Shown here in pieces: positions 1-8,412 of a stretch of 64,000 nt of DNA (the stretch's first letter is position 1; each line of letters starts with the position of its first letter). Under the pieces are notes generated by a model, which worked only from the letters and a program-made list of their open reading frames with translations, was not told the origin of the DNA and searched no databases. Source of the stretch: Acidimicrobiales bacterium (lineage in GTDB: Bacteria > Actinomycetota > Acidimicrobiia > Acidimicrobiales > MedAcidi-G1); contig JAAZXY010000002.1 of NCBI GenBank assembly GCA_014239855.1, positions 1-64,000 on the forward strand, in the 5' to 3' direction. The translations under genes and the position numbers were made by a program.

Positions 1-2
1 TC

Positions 3-860
3 ACCCGCGACGACGGGATGATCCGCCTTCAGGCCGACTTCGCCCCCGATGTCGGCTCCATGGTCACCGGTGCCCTCCACGCCCTGTCCGAACACCTGTG
101 GCGCACCGAGGACGGCCGCGCCGCCGGACCGGCCGACGCACCCGACGGCTACGACGCCCGGGCACTGGTTCGCACCACCACCCAAAGGCACGCCGACGCC
201 CTCGTCGAGTTGGCCCGGCGGGCCACCGACCCCGCGGAACCAGACGGCGCGCCGGTCGACAACGTCGCCGACACTCCTACCGGGGACGGGTCCGACGCCA
301 GGATCGTCAGCGACAGGGCCGGCCGGCCCCGGGTCGACCTCCTGGTGGCGGTCAGCCTCGATGCCCTGACCGCCGAGCCGCCGATGCAGCCGGGGCACTG
401 CTGCACCGCCGACGGGGTGGCCCTCGCGCCATCCGCCGTTCGGCGTCTGGCCTGCGATGCGGGAGTCATACCGGCCGTCCTCGGTTCCGAGGGCGACGTC
501 CTCGACCTCGGTCTCCGTCGGCGCACCGTGAGCGTGGCCCTACGCAACGCACTGGTCCTACGGGACGGGGGCTGCACCTTCCCCGGATGCGACCGACCGG
601 TCAGCTGGTGCGATGCCCATCACCTCCGACACTGGGCCGACGGCGGACCGACCGACCTCGACAACCTCACTCTGCTCTGTTCGGGCCACCACCACGCCGT
701 CCACGAGGGCGGCTGGTACCTCAGCCGACGACCCGACGCCATCCTCGAGTTCAAATCGCCCTCGGGGCGCCGCTTCGAGGTGGGCCCCCGCGGACGACCC
801 CGTGGCCAGCCGCCCGTGGCAGGATCGGACCCGTGGACGCTCCCAGCTCACTTGAACTGA
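3..860 (+). CDS. HNH endonuclease domain protein, DUF222 type (5' end outside window)
   Basis: The frame is open from the window edge, and the residues before the first Met (T-R-D-D-G) continue the protein, so the true start lies upstream. The last ~95 residues hold an HNH nuclease fold: the C-TFPG-C zinc-type pair, then WCDAHHLRHWADGG, the D-L-DN-LTLLC segment and CSGHHHAVHEGG, which give the histidines and the asparagine of the motif. The family is DUF222 N-terminus plus HNH C-terminus, multicopy in actinobacterial genomes and of unproven function (established for the family). The 3' end overlaps the start of the next gene by 28 bp. The end is Pro/Arg-rich and low complexity. The domain call is firm; the cellular role is unknown. 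Confidence 0.85.
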   Translation, partial: TRDDGMIRLQADFAPDVGSMVTGALHALSEHLWRTEDGRAAGPADAPDGYDARALVRTTTQRHADALVELARRATDPAEPDGAPVDNVADTPTGDGSDARIVSDRAGRPRVDLLVAVSLDALTAEPPMQPGHCCTADGVALAPSAVRRLACDAGVIPAVLGSEGDVLDLGLRRRTVSVALRNALVLRDGGCTFPGCDRPVSWCDAHHLRHWADGGPTDLDNLTLLCSGHHHAVHEGGWYLSRRPDAILEFKSPSGRRFEVGPRGRPRGQPPVAGSDPWTLPAHLN

Positions 861-1501
861 TCGGTCGCCTGGCGCTCGCGCTGGCGCTCGGCGCGGTCCT
901 CGGTCTGGAACGCGAGACCCGCCACAAGACGGCCGGGCTCCGCACCCACTCGCTGGTCGCCCTCGGTGCCGCGCTGTTCACCATCGCCGGCGCCTTCGCG
1001 GTGGTCGGCGAGCAGAACGACCCGTCCCGGGTGGCCGCCCAGGTCGTCACCGGTATCGGCTTCATCGGCGCCGGCGCCATGATCCGCAGCGGCTTCACCG
1101 TCACCGGCATCACCACCGCCGCCACCCTCTGGATGGCCGCCGCCTTCGGGGTGGCCGCCGCCATGGGCCTCTACCTGGTGTCGATCGTGGCCGGCGGGCT
1201 CACCCTGCTCATCGTCGTCACCTTCGGGCCGCTCAAGCCCTACGTCCTGTTCCGCCGGTCACGACGCCGCTTCGAGGTTCGCTACCACCCCGGCCACGGC
1301 ACGCTCGACGCCCTGTTCGGGGGGCTCGAGTCGGTGGGCGGTCGGATCATGTCGGTCGAGACGGCCGAACGCGGTCCCGAACGGCAGACCACCATCGTCG
1401 TCCGTGGCCTCGACGACGTCGAGTTGGCCAAGGTGCTGGCCGCCATCGACGACCGCGACGAGGTCATCGGCATCGACCACGCCCCCGATGCCGGCGACTG
1501 A
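833..1501 (+). CDS. MgtC/SapB family membrane protein
   Basis: 222 residues from a GTG at 833. The N-terminal ~130 residues are four to five hydrophobic helices with the family motifs GLERETRHKTAGLRTHSLV near residue 20 and GIGFIGAGAMI near residue 75, both typical of MgtC/SapB/YhiD. The C-terminal ~85 residues form a soluble ACT-like domain (FEVRYHP to VIGIDHAP). MgtC proteins are inner-membrane proteins linked to Mg2+ limitation and F-type ATPase control; the longer C-terminal domain is shared by many. The start is inside the end of the HNH gene. The open frame runs much further upstream, but that part is Arg/Pro-rich shadow coding and lacks the membrane helix, so I chose the GTG just before it. 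Confidence 0.85.
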   Translation: MDAPSSLELIGRLALALALGAVLGLERETRHKTAGLRTHSLVALGAALFTIAGAFAVVGEQNDPSRVAAQVVTGIGFIGAGAMIRSGFTVTGITTAATLWMAAAFGVAAAMGLYLVSIVAGGLTLLIVVTFGPLKPYVLFRRSRRRFEVRYHPGHGTLDALFGGLESVGGRIMSVETAERGPERQTTIVVRGLDDVELAKVLAAIDDRDEVIGIDHAPDAGD

Positions 1502-1552
1502 CACGCCCCCGGATCAGGCCGCCCACTTCCCCACGAGCAACGCCGGCCAGAT

Positions 1553-1608
1553 CAGCCCGACGCTCAGCCCGATGCCCAGCCGGACGCTCAGCCCGACGCT
1601 CAGTCGGA
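1553..1608. repeat. 12-bp tandem repeat, 4 copies plus a partial
   Basis: The unit CAGCCCGACGCT occurs at 1553, 1565, 1577 and 1589 with one or two substitutions, followed by a partial copy at 1601. It fills most of the gap between two convergent genes and runs into the stop codon (1600-1602) of the minus-strand lipoprotein gene. Confidence 0.85.
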
Positions 1609-2541
1609 GAGGGCGACCAGATGCCCGGCGGGGCCATCCGGATCGACCAGCCCGGCCAGGGACGACCACCGCACGGTGGCCTCCGGCGTGCCCGCCACGC
1701 CCGGCGCCACCTGGTACCGGCCGAACCGCACCACCAGGTCATCGGTCGTGAGGCCGAACACCCGGTAGTTGGACGCCTCCGGTTCGAGACCCCGGCCGTC
1801 CGGCCACAGGCCCACCTCGCCCAGCCGGGCCACCAGTGCCTGCCGGGCGAAGAACCCGATCGTCTCCAGCCACGGACTCCCCGCCACGAACAGATCGCCC
1901 AGGCCCAACTCGGCACCCGTCTGCAGGTCGATCAGGACCGAGTCGACCCGGTCATCCACGTCGGCCGCGCCAGCCCACTCGATCCGGAACTCGTACACCA
2001 CGCTGACCAGCCGGTCGTCCAACAGGTGCACGGTGCCCGAACCACGGAGTGAATCGCCTGACGAACCATCGGCGCCCCCGTCGGACTCCTCACCCGAACG
2101 ACCCGTGATAGCCGCCACGAACTCGGCCCGGACCGCCTCGGTCGGACGCCGGAGCGCCACGTTCACCGGATGATCCAACCCCAGCCCATCCAACTGTGGG
2201 TGGCTCAGGTCGTAGGTCCCCGTCCCCCCGACCGTTCCGGCCATCGAGTCCACGAACACCGAGCCGTGCGCCGCCCCCGGAGCGGACCCTCCATCACCTG
2301 CGACACCATCACCGGACCCGGGGATCTTCCCCTCGGGCAGCGAACTGGTCGGGGCAGTGGCCGGTTCCTCAACGAGCGGCTCCTCGACCACAGGCGCCTC
2401 GGTCGGCTCCGGTGTGTGCCCGATCCCGTTGGCCACCATCTCCCGCCCGTCGGCCCCCGCGCAGGATGCCGACAGGAGGACAGCCAGGAGCACGGCACAC
2501 ACGGCCGACATCGGTGCCGAGGTCACACTGCGGGGTTCCAC
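1600..2541 (-). CDS. Secreted lipoprotein with DUF3298/RsiV-like C-terminal domain
   Basis: 313 residues from GTG 2541, chosen because TACCCT sits 7 nt before it (leaderless type). The N-terminus is a lipoprotein signal: a hydrophobic stretch VCAVLLAVLLSASC ending in a lipobox Cys near residue 27. A Pro/Glu/Ser-rich linker follows (to ~residue 100). The C-terminal ~200 residues resemble the DUF3298 fold found in anti-sigma factor RsiV and related exported proteins: VVYEFRIEWAGA, then a 'DLQTGAELGLGDLF' turn and a final barrel strand region. No catalytic residues are evident. Probably a cell-surface protein of unknown role. It is single, convergent with the MgtC-like gene. An upstream GTG at 2559 is possible. 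Confidence 0.65.
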   Translation of the reverse strand: MEPRSVTSAPMSAVCAVLLAVLLSASCAGADGREMVANGIGHTPEPTEAPVVEEPLVEEPATAPTSSLPEGKIPGSGDGVAGDGGSAPGAAHGSVFVDSMAGTVGGTGTYDLSHPQLDGLGLDHPVNVALRRPTEAVRAEFVAAITGRSGEESDGGADGSSGDSLRGSGTVHLLDDRLVSVVYEFRIEWAGAADVDDRVDSVLIDLQTGAELGLGDLFVAGSPWLETIGFFARQALVARLGEVGLWPDGRGLEPEASNYRVFGLTTDDLVVRFGRYQVAPGVAGTPEATVRWSSLAGLVDPDGPAGHLVALSD

Positions 2542-2548
2542 GAACCGG

Positions 2549-2554
2549 AGGGTA
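2549..2554 (-). promoter_or_regulatory. Leaderless-type -10 (TACCCT) for the lipoprotein gene
   Basis: TACCCT lies 7 nt before GTG 2541, the spacing expected when transcription starts at the start codon. Confidence 0.45.
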
Positions 2555-2597
2555 GCCACGGGGCACCGGACCGCCCCGCCGGGAACCCGCCCGTCGC

Positions 2598-2603
2598 TAC
2601 CAT
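2598..2603 (+). promoter_or_regulatory. Leaderless-type -10 (TACCAT)
   Basis: TACCAT is 6 nt before ATG 2610. No ribosome-binding site is visible, so the transcript probably begins at the ATG. Confidence 0.5.
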
Positions 2604-2609
2604 CGCCCC

Positions 2610-3110
2610 ATGGCCATCCGACGGAACGCCCAGCGAGCCGACTCCCGCCGTGGCCGGCGGCCCGTCGCCCAGACGGTGGCCAACGGCCCCGGCGCCGACC
2701 AGACCCTGCTCGACCTGGTCAACGGCCTGCGCGAGATCACCGAACGGGTCGGCGTCCTGGAGCACCGCTTCGATGCCCTGGGCACCTCGGCGGCCAGCGA
2801 GCCCGACGGCGAGGACGTCATGGACCTCCGGCTCCACGTGGCCCGGCTGTCCGCCGAGGTCTCACGGGTCACCGTCGGTCTCGAGGCCCGTATCGCCGAG
2901 GTGGCCGGTCACGCCGGCGTGGCCATGGCCGGCGACCCGGTGAGTGCCACCCTGCCCACCACCGGACGGGCCATTCCCACCCCGGCCCTGGCCGGCGACG
3001 AATCCTTCGAAGACCTCAGCGCGGATTCTCCGGCTCGGGCCCGCGGTACCAACCCGCCATCGGGGACGTCGGCCACCCGCCGCACCAGCGGCTGGCAGCC
3101 CGCCGACTGA
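2610..3110 (+). CDS. Hypothetical protein with coiled-coil centre
   Basis: 166 residues; I do not recognise the family. The first ~30 residues are basic (Arg/Gln-rich). Residues ~30-105 are helical with heptad-like hydrophobics (LLDLVNGLREITERVGVLE, then LRLHVARLSAEVSRVTVGLE), which suggests a coiled coil and oligomerisation. The last ~50 residues are Ser/Thr/Pro-rich and probably disordered. No signal peptide or membrane segment. It is divergent from the lipoprotein gene, with only 68 bp between the two start codons and a -10 for each inside that gap. It ends just before a strong hairpin. Confidence 0.6.
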   Translation: MAIRRNAQRADSRRGRRPVAQTVANGPGADQTLLDLVNGLREITERVGVLEHRFDALGTSAASEPDGEDVMDLRLHVARLSAEVSRVTVGLEARIAEVAGHAGVAMAGDPVSATLPTTGRAIPTPALAGDESFEDLSADSPARARGTNPPSGTSATRRTSGWQPAD

Positions 3111-3113
3111 CCC

Positions 3114-3135
3114 GGCCCGCCACCTGCGGCGGGCC
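3114..3135. terminator. Bidirectional hairpin between convergent genes
   Basis: GGCCCGCC (3114-3121) pairs perfectly with GGCGGGCC (3128-3135) around a 6-nt loop. It lies between the stops of two convergent genes. There is no T-run, as is common in GC-rich actinobacteria. Confidence 0.6.
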
Positions 3136-3186
3136 CGATCAGTACGAACTACTCGGAGTGAACCGGCCTGGAGCAGCGAGCCTGAA

Positions 3187-6100
3187 CTAGCCGGCCAGAT
3201 CCTCCAGGGCGTCCACCAGGTCCTGCATCCGGGCTTGGATACGCCCGAACTCGGCCCAGTCGGCCGGATCCTCGGACATGGCGGCTGCTGACGCGGCCTG
3301 CAGCCGGGCCAACTCGGCCACCAGGTCGGCCAGGTCGTCGGGCAACGGCGTACCTGAGTTCGCGCTCCCGTCGGACGAAGACCCACTCCCCGAACCGGCA
3401 TCGTCGGACGAGGCGGAACCCGTGTCCGTGCTGCCGGTGACGGCGCCGGCTCCGGCCCCGGTCGAGATGCCCCGGAACAGGTCACCCAGCGACGCCCCGG
3501 TCAGCTCCTCCAGGGCCTCCTGCAGCGAATCGGCCATCACGACCTGCTCACCGACGGCCACGATCACCCGCTCCAGCTCCGGCACCGTGCTGTCGCCCTC
3601 GGCCTGCACGTACAACGGCCGGACGTAGAGGATCGAATCCTCGATGGGCACCAGCAGCAGCTCGCCGAACAGCACCGACGACCCACGCTGGCTCAACAGG
3701 GTCTGGAGACTGGCCACCGCCTCGTCGTTCCGGATCCGTTCCTCGGCCAACGCCGGACCGTCGAAGTTCGACGACGGCGGCCGGTAGACCACCAGCTCGC
3801 CCAGGCGGTCCCCGTCGCTGCGGCCCACCAGATAGGCGGCCAACTCCTTACGGGCATCGTCCTCGTCCAACGGGACATAGGCCCGCATGATCACGAACTC
3901 CGTGTCATCGCTCGACGTCGACCCACTCACCGGGCCCGACCCCTCGGGCAGGGACACCATGGTGCGGTACGGCGACATGCGACGGTGCCGGGTCCCGATC
4001 TGGAAGCCCTGCTCGTCGACCAGCACCACGTTGGCCGCACCCTCACCGGTCCGACCCGGGTCCTGGGACACGGCCCACTCCGACGCCCGCTGGTAGAAGT
4101 TCTCGGTGTCGTCGACGTGGTAGGCGCCCCAGATCTCGGACTGCAGCCGGAACAGGTCCTCGGCGTAACGAAGGTGGGCCACCAGGCTCGCCGGCATCTC
4201 CGAGATCGGGGTGAACAACCCTTCGAAGGCCGACGAGAAGGCCGCCACCATCGGATCGTCATCATCGACCACGTACAACACGACCTCGCCGGTGAACGCA
4301 TCCACCGTGGCCTTCACCGAGTTACGGACGTAGTTCAGGCCGTGCCGCAACCCACTGGAGCGCGGCAGTTCGCCCACCGACGCCGGCTGCGAATACGGGT
4401 ACCGGTCGGTCGTCGTGTACCCGTCGACCACGTAGATGATCCGACCGTCGACCAGCACCGGATAGGGGTCGGCGTCGAAGTGCAGGAACGGCGCCAGCTT
4501 CTCGACCCGGTCCCGGACGTCACGCACGTAGAACACCCGCGACTCATCGGTGATGAAGTTCGAGATCAACGGCTCCAACTGGCCGAATCGCAGGGAGAAC
4601 GCCAGACGTCGCACCAGCGAACCCATGCCCACGCCGCCGTCGCCTCCGATGTCGGCGTACCGGACGGCCTGCGTCTCCTGGTTCTCGTCGGTGTAGTCGA
4701 CCTCGTCGCGACTGGCCCCGACCACCGCGTAGCCACCAAGTCCCTCGCCCACGTAGATCTGCGGGCGGTCCAACGTGATGTCGACCGACGGGTCGATGGA
4801 CACCGGCAGATTTCCGACCAGGAAGTCCGGATCACCCGAACCCTTCACCCGGGCCACCGGCGCCATGGCCACGCCGTACCCGTGGGTGAACGCCACGTGC
4901 TGGTTCTCCCACGAGCGGGTCTCGTTCAACTCCAGCTCACGGGTACCCAGCAGCACCTGAGTGGTCTCACCGTCGATCGTGTAGCGATCGGTGTCCATCT
5001 CGTCGGCGAAGGTGTAGAACTCGCGCTCGCCCTGCAGCCGGTCGAACGTGCCCTGCACCACCAGGGGGTCCAGGGTTCGGATGTTGCGCACCGTGCCCGG
5101 GTTGGCCCGCAGGTCGACCGCAGTGACCCGGTTGTCGAAGTCGGCGAGCTGCACCTCGGTGATGGCGTCCAACCCGTAGGCCGCACGGGTCGCCGTGATG
5201 TTGCGCTCGATGTACGGCGCCTCCTTCTCGGACTCCGCGGGTTCCACCCGGAGGCTCTGGATGACCGCCGGATAGATGTTGCCCATGATCAGGGCCACGA
5301 AGGCCCACAGCCCGACGGCCAGCGTGGGCAGCACCCAGCCCCGCCGCCGGATGTTCACGATGAGCAGCGCCACGGCGAACAACGAGATGAGGATCAGCAG
5401 GTTGATGGCCGGCAACTGGGCCTTCACATCGGTGTAGGTCGCGCCGGCCACCGCGCCCCGGTCCGACGTGGTCAGCTCGAAACGGGCCAACCAGTAGTCG
5501 CCGGCCCGCACCAGGGCAATGAGGCCGAGCAGCACCGAGAGGTGGGCCTTGACCGCCGGCTGCACCCGCTCGCCGGTCGTCTGGAGCCGGATCCCGCCGT
5601 TGATGTAGTGGAACATCGTCGTGACGACCAGCGTCACGATCAGCGTGGCGAACACCCATCCGACCACGAACGAGAGGAACGGCAGACGGAACACGTAAAA
5701 GCCGATGTCGCGCCCGAACTGGGCGTCGATCACGCCGAAGTCCACCCCGTTGGTGAACAGCAGCCACTCCTCCCAGCGGCCACTCACCCCGAACCCGGCG
5801 ATCAGGGCGAACAGGCCCGACAGCACGAATCGCACCAACCAGCGGCGTCGGCCGACGATGAGGTGGTAGTTCCGCAGCAGGTCCTCTTCCGGACCGGGCG
5901 GACGGATGGGCGGCGCCAGGCGATCAGCGACGGTGAGGTTGGTGAACAGGATCCCGAAGAACAGGACGGTGAACAGGGCCACCAGCACCACCTGGGCGCC
6001 GAACACCGACACGAACACGCCCTCGTGGCCGAGGGCGTCGAACCACAGGTAGTCGGTCCAGAAGCCGGCGATGCCCCGCAACGACAGCATCAGGACGAAG

Positions 6101-6213
6101 AACGCCGACACCACGATGCCGGCGATCATCCGGATCTTCATCGAGCCTCGGGACCGGCGACGGGTCCGGGGGAAGGGGCGTGGACCGGGCGGTGGAGCGT
6201 CTTCAGGGCGCAT
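3187..6213 (-). CDS. UPF0182 family large membrane protein
   Basis: 1008 residues, normal for the COG1615/UPF0182 family. The N-terminal third has about seven membrane helices (first near residues 28-47, then ~75-98 and a cluster up to ~residue 320, with a DYLWFDALGHEGVFVSVF segment typical of the family). The central and C-terminal two thirds are soluble, presumably outside the membrane, with motifs such as VRYADIGGDGGVGMGSLVRR. The tail carries a Ser/Gly/Asp-rich linker (~residues 925-960) and a final helix. Function in the family is not established. ATG 6213 is supported by TAGGCT 6 nt upstream. It is followed in the opposite direction by the short hypothetical gene. Confidence 0.9.
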   Translation of the reverse strand: MRPEDAPPPGPRPFPRTRRRSRGSMKIRMIAGIVVSAFFVLMLSLRGIAGFWTDYLWFDALGHEGVFVSVFGAQVVLVALFTVLFFGILFTNLTVADRLAPPIRPPGPEEDLLRNYHLIVGRRRWLVRFVLSGLFALIAGFGVSGRWEEWLLFTNGVDFGVIDAQFGRDIGFYVFRLPFLSFVVGWVFATLIVTLVVTTMFHYINGGIRLQTTGERVQPAVKAHLSVLLGLIALVRAGDYWLARFELTTSDRGAVAGATYTDVKAQLPAINLLILISLFAVALLIVNIRRRGWVLPTLAVGLWAFVALIMGNIYPAVIQSLRVEPAESEKEAPYIERNITATRAAYGLDAITEVQLADFDNRVTAVDLRANPGTVRNIRTLDPLVVQGTFDRLQGEREFYTFADEMDTDRYTIDGETTQVLLGTRELELNETRSWENQHVAFTHGYGVAMAPVARVKGSGDPDFLVGNLPVSIDPSVDITLDRPQIYVGEGLGGYAVVGASRDEVDYTDENQETQAVRYADIGGDGGVGMGSLVRRLAFSLRFGQLEPLISNFITDESRVFYVRDVRDRVEKLAPFLHFDADPYPVLVDGRIIYVVDGYTTTDRYPYSQPASVGELPRSSGLRHGLNYVRNSVKATVDAFTGEVVLYVVDDDDPMVAAFSSAFEGLFTPISEMPASLVAHLRYAEDLFRLQSEIWGAYHVDDTENFYQRASEWAVSQDPGRTGEGAANVVLVDEQGFQIGTRHRRMSPYRTMVSLPEGSGPVSGSTSSDDTEFVIMRAYVPLDEDDARKELAAYLVGRSDGDRLGELVVYRPPSSNFDGPALAEERIRNDEAVASLQTLLSQRGSSVLFGELLLVPIEDSILYVRPLYVQAEGDSTVPELERVIVAVGEQVVMADSLQEALEELTGASLGDLFRGISTGAGAGAVTGSTDTGSASSDDAGSGSGSSSDGSANSGTPLPDDLADLVAELARLQAASAAAMSEDPADWAEFGRIQARMQDLVDALEDLAG

Positions 6214-6219
6214 GGATCC

Positions 6220-6225
6220 AGCCTA
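6220..6225 (-). promoter_or_regulatory. Leaderless-type -10 (TAGGCT) for the UPF0182 gene
   Basis: TAGGCT is 6 nt before ATG 6213. Confidence 0.5.
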
Positions 6226-6239
6226 CGGCCGACGACGCG

Positions 6240-7376
6240 TCAGCCCGTCGGTAGCCGGAGGTCGCGGGTCTGGCCGCCGTGTCGGGCCAGCGCCGCCAGC
6301 GCGTCCTCCAGCGTGGCCACCCCTTCGACCGCCATGTCCCCCGCGTGCTCCCGAGCCTGGGCGGCCTCCGAGGCCGGCACCAGGAACAGGTCCATTCCCC
6401 CCTCCCGGGCCGCCACCACCTTCTGGACGATCCCGCCGATCGGCCCCACCACGCCCGCCGGGTCGATGGTGCCCGTGGTGGCCACCTGCAGCCCTCCGGT
6501 CAACTCGCCCGGCGTGATCAGATCCAGGATCGACAGGGTGAGGGCCAGCCCGGCCGAGTTTCCGCCCACCCTCCCGGTGTTGACCAGCACGTCGACCGGC
6601 AGGTCCTCGACGTCCTCCCAGCGGGTCTGGGGCACCACTCCCATGAACCCCACCGTCTGGTCGTCGTCCCGGGCCCCCAGCACGACGGACACCATCCGTG
6701 ACTCCCCGCCCCGGACCGGCTCCACCACCAGGTCGATGACGTCGCCCGGACCGCGCTCCCGAATGACCTCCACGAGGTCCATGGCCCGCAGCACCGGTCT
6801 GCCGTCCACGGTCAGGATCACGTCGTCGGTGGTCAACAGGTCGGTGGACGGCCCACCCACCTCGGCCAGGCCCACACCGGTGGCCCGGAACGGATCCACG
6901 CCGAGGTGGCGCAACGCCACGGCCACCGCCGTGGACTTCGACACGCGCATCAACTGCATGTTGAACGTCCGGTTCTCGTCCCGGGACCGACCACCGAGGA
7001 CACGGTCCTCCTCGATCAGCGTCAACGACGGCTTCATCCGGGCTTCCAGCCACTCCCAGCCGTTGACCGTGGCGTCCTGACGGACCGTCGTGAAGTGGAT
7101 CTCGCCGGTGGCGTTGAACCGTTGACCCGTGGTGATCATCACCTTGGTGCTCAGCGGCTGGACCGATCCGGGCCGGAACACGAAGTAGGGAACCCGCACG
7201 AACGTGGCCAGCAGCGCGGCGGCCACCACCAGCAGCACCATGGCGCCCCGCAACGGATGGGCCGGCGGGGAATGGGCCGGTGGGGCGGGCGGAGACGGCG
7301 GATCGTCCGCCAGTAGGTTCTCCTCCATGGACGCCCAGCCTGCCATGGTGCCGCCCGGCAACCGCGTCGGGTCCAC
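6240..7376 (-). CDS. Membrane-anchored PDZ / Lon-type (S16) protease, YlbL-like
   Basis: 378 residues from the longest start (GTG 7376). ATGs at 7346 and 7328 are equally possible and would leave more room for the divergent gene's promoter. Residues ~45-63 are one membrane helix (VLLVVAAALLATFV). A PDZ domain covers about 165-245 (DVILTVDGRPVLRAMDL). The C-terminal Lon-like domain has the Ser in GGNSAGLAL (Ser274) and the Lys in GGIVQKVVAAREGG (Lys319), the S-K dyad of family S16. Homologues are found throughout Actinobacteria and Firmicutes; substrates are mostly unknown. The protease domain probably faces outside. The gene ends 27 bp upstream of the UPF0182 start. Confidence 0.85.
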   Translation of the reverse strand: MDPTRLPGGTMAGWASMEENLLADDPPSPPAPPAHSPPAHPLRGAMVLLVVAAALLATFVRVPYFVFRPGSVQPLSTKVMITTGQRFNATGEIHFTTVRQDATVNGWEWLEARMKPSLTLIEEDRVLGGRSRDENRTFNMQLMRVSKSTAVAVALRHLGVDPFRATGVGLAEVGGPSTDLLTTDDVILTVDGRPVLRAMDLVEVIRERGPGDVIDLVVEPVRGGESRMVSVVLGARDDDQTVGFMGVVPQTRWEDVEDLPVDVLVNTGRVGGNSAGLALTLSILDLITPGELTGGLQVATTGTIDPAGVVGPIGGIVQKVVAAREGGMDLFLVPASEAAQAREHAGDMAVEGVATLEDALAALARHGGQTRDLRLPTG

Positions 7377-7400
7377 CGGTCGGCGCGTCGGTCAGCACCG

Positions 7401-7679
7401 ATGAGCCGCCGATCGTTTCGCAGCTGGGCCCTGCCGCCCACCGGCGACCTGGAATACGCCGTGGACCGGCCGTGGAGCCCCGGCGCACGCCTCGGCATCT
7501 GGTTCCACCCGCCCCGTCGGGTGGCCACCGGTCACCGGGCCCGGATCCGCTGGTGGCACCGCGTCCGCTCGGTGATCCTGCTGAGCGCCTTCGTCGTGGT
7601 GGGAGGGGTCGCCCTGGCCACCGCCATCGGCGTGGGCATCTTCCTCTCGGGCTTCCTCATCGAGCAGGCCATCGGCTGA
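7401..7679 (+). CDS. Small membrane protein of unknown function
   Basis: 92 residues. The first ~50 are basic and aromatic (Arg/Trp-rich), followed by a single hydrophobic segment VILLSAFVVVGGVALATAIG (residues ~59-78) and a short hydrophobic tail. I recognise no family. It is divergent from the PDZ protease and 13 nt ahead of the HEAT gene on the same strand, so the two are probably co-transcribed. GC-rich codon use matches the neighbours, which supports a real gene. Confidence 0.6.
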   Translation: MSRRSFRSWALPPTGDLEYAVDRPWSPGARLGIWFHPPRRVATGHRARIRWWHRVRSVILLSAFVVVGGVALATAIGVGIFLSGFLIEQAIG

Positions 7680-7692
7680 TCAGCGGCCCCCG

Positions 7693-8412
7693 GTGACCGA
7701 TACCCACATCCATGACGATCCGCCGCCCACCCCCGAGGTGGCCGAGCGGCGCCGAAGAGCGGTACTGGCCGGCCACACCGGTGATGTCGACACGGCCCGG
7801 GCTCTGGTGTCCGATCCCGAACCGGTGGTTCGTGCCGCGGCCCTCGGCGCCCTGGCGCGTGCCGCAGCCGGCACCCTGACCGACGATGACCTGGCCGGTG
7901 GGCTCACCGATCCGGACGCCGCGGTGCGCAAGCGGGCCCTGGAGATCCTCGGTGCCCCCGGGGAATCAACCGACGAACCGAACCACAGCCTGACCGACAG
8001 GTTGGCCGGGTTGCTGGCCGGACTGCTGACCGACCCGGACCCCATGGTGGTCGAGGTGGCCTGCTGGGCAGCCGGCGAACACCCCGGCAGCGGCGAGGTC
8101 CTGGTCCAGACCCTGGTTCAGGCACTGGTGGCGGTGGCCGGTACCGACCCGGACAACCCGGGCCACGACGACCACCTCTGCCGGGAGGCCGCGGTGGCCG
8201 CCCTCGGCGCCCTGGGCCACGAAGCGGGACGGGCGTCGGTCCTGGCCGGGCTCACCCAACGGGCCACCATCCGGCGCCGGGCCGTGCTGGCCCTGGCCGC
8301 CTTCGAGGGCGACGATGTCGAAGCCGCCCTGACCGAAGCGTTGGAAGACCGCGACTGGCAGGTTCGCCAGGCCGCCGAGGACCTGCTCGGCGTGGATCCC
8401 GCTCCCGGCTAG
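7693..8412 (+). CDS. HEAT-repeat protein
   Basis: 239 residues from GTG 7693. It is an all-helical repeat protein: tandem units of ~30 residues with the D-P-x-x-V-R-x-x-A-A pattern (DPEPVVRAAALGALARA, DPDAAVRKRALEILG, DPMVVEVACWAAGEH, WQVRQAAEDLLG). HEAT/PBS-lyase-like scaffolds bind proteins and are not enzymes by themselves. Its partner is unknown. Its TAG stop shares the CTAG at 8409-8412 with the stop of the convergent mreB-like gene. Confidence 0.8.
   Translation: MTDTHIHDDPPPTPEVAERRRRAVLAGHTGDVDTARALVSDPEPVVRAAALGALARAAAGTLTDDDLAGGLTDPDAAVRKRALEILGAPGESTDEPNHSLTDRLAGLLAGLLTDPDPMVVEVACWAAGEHPGSGEVLVQTLVQALVAVAGTDPDNPGHDDHLCREAAVAALGALGHEAGRASVLAGLTQRATIRRRAVLALAAFEGDDVEAALTEALEDRDWQVRQAAEDLLGVDPAPG

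Noticed and set aside
1..860. HNH protein as a phage or intein homing nuclease
   Set aside because: DUF222-HNH proteins are dispersed chromosomal genes in actinobacteria, and no phage or intein features surround it.
3985..7080. A 1031-codon open frame on the plus strand over UPF0182 and the PDZ protease
   Set aside because: It is antisense to two well-recognised genes, has low-complexity His/Arg/Gln-rich content and is expected by chance where codon third positions are nearly all G/C.
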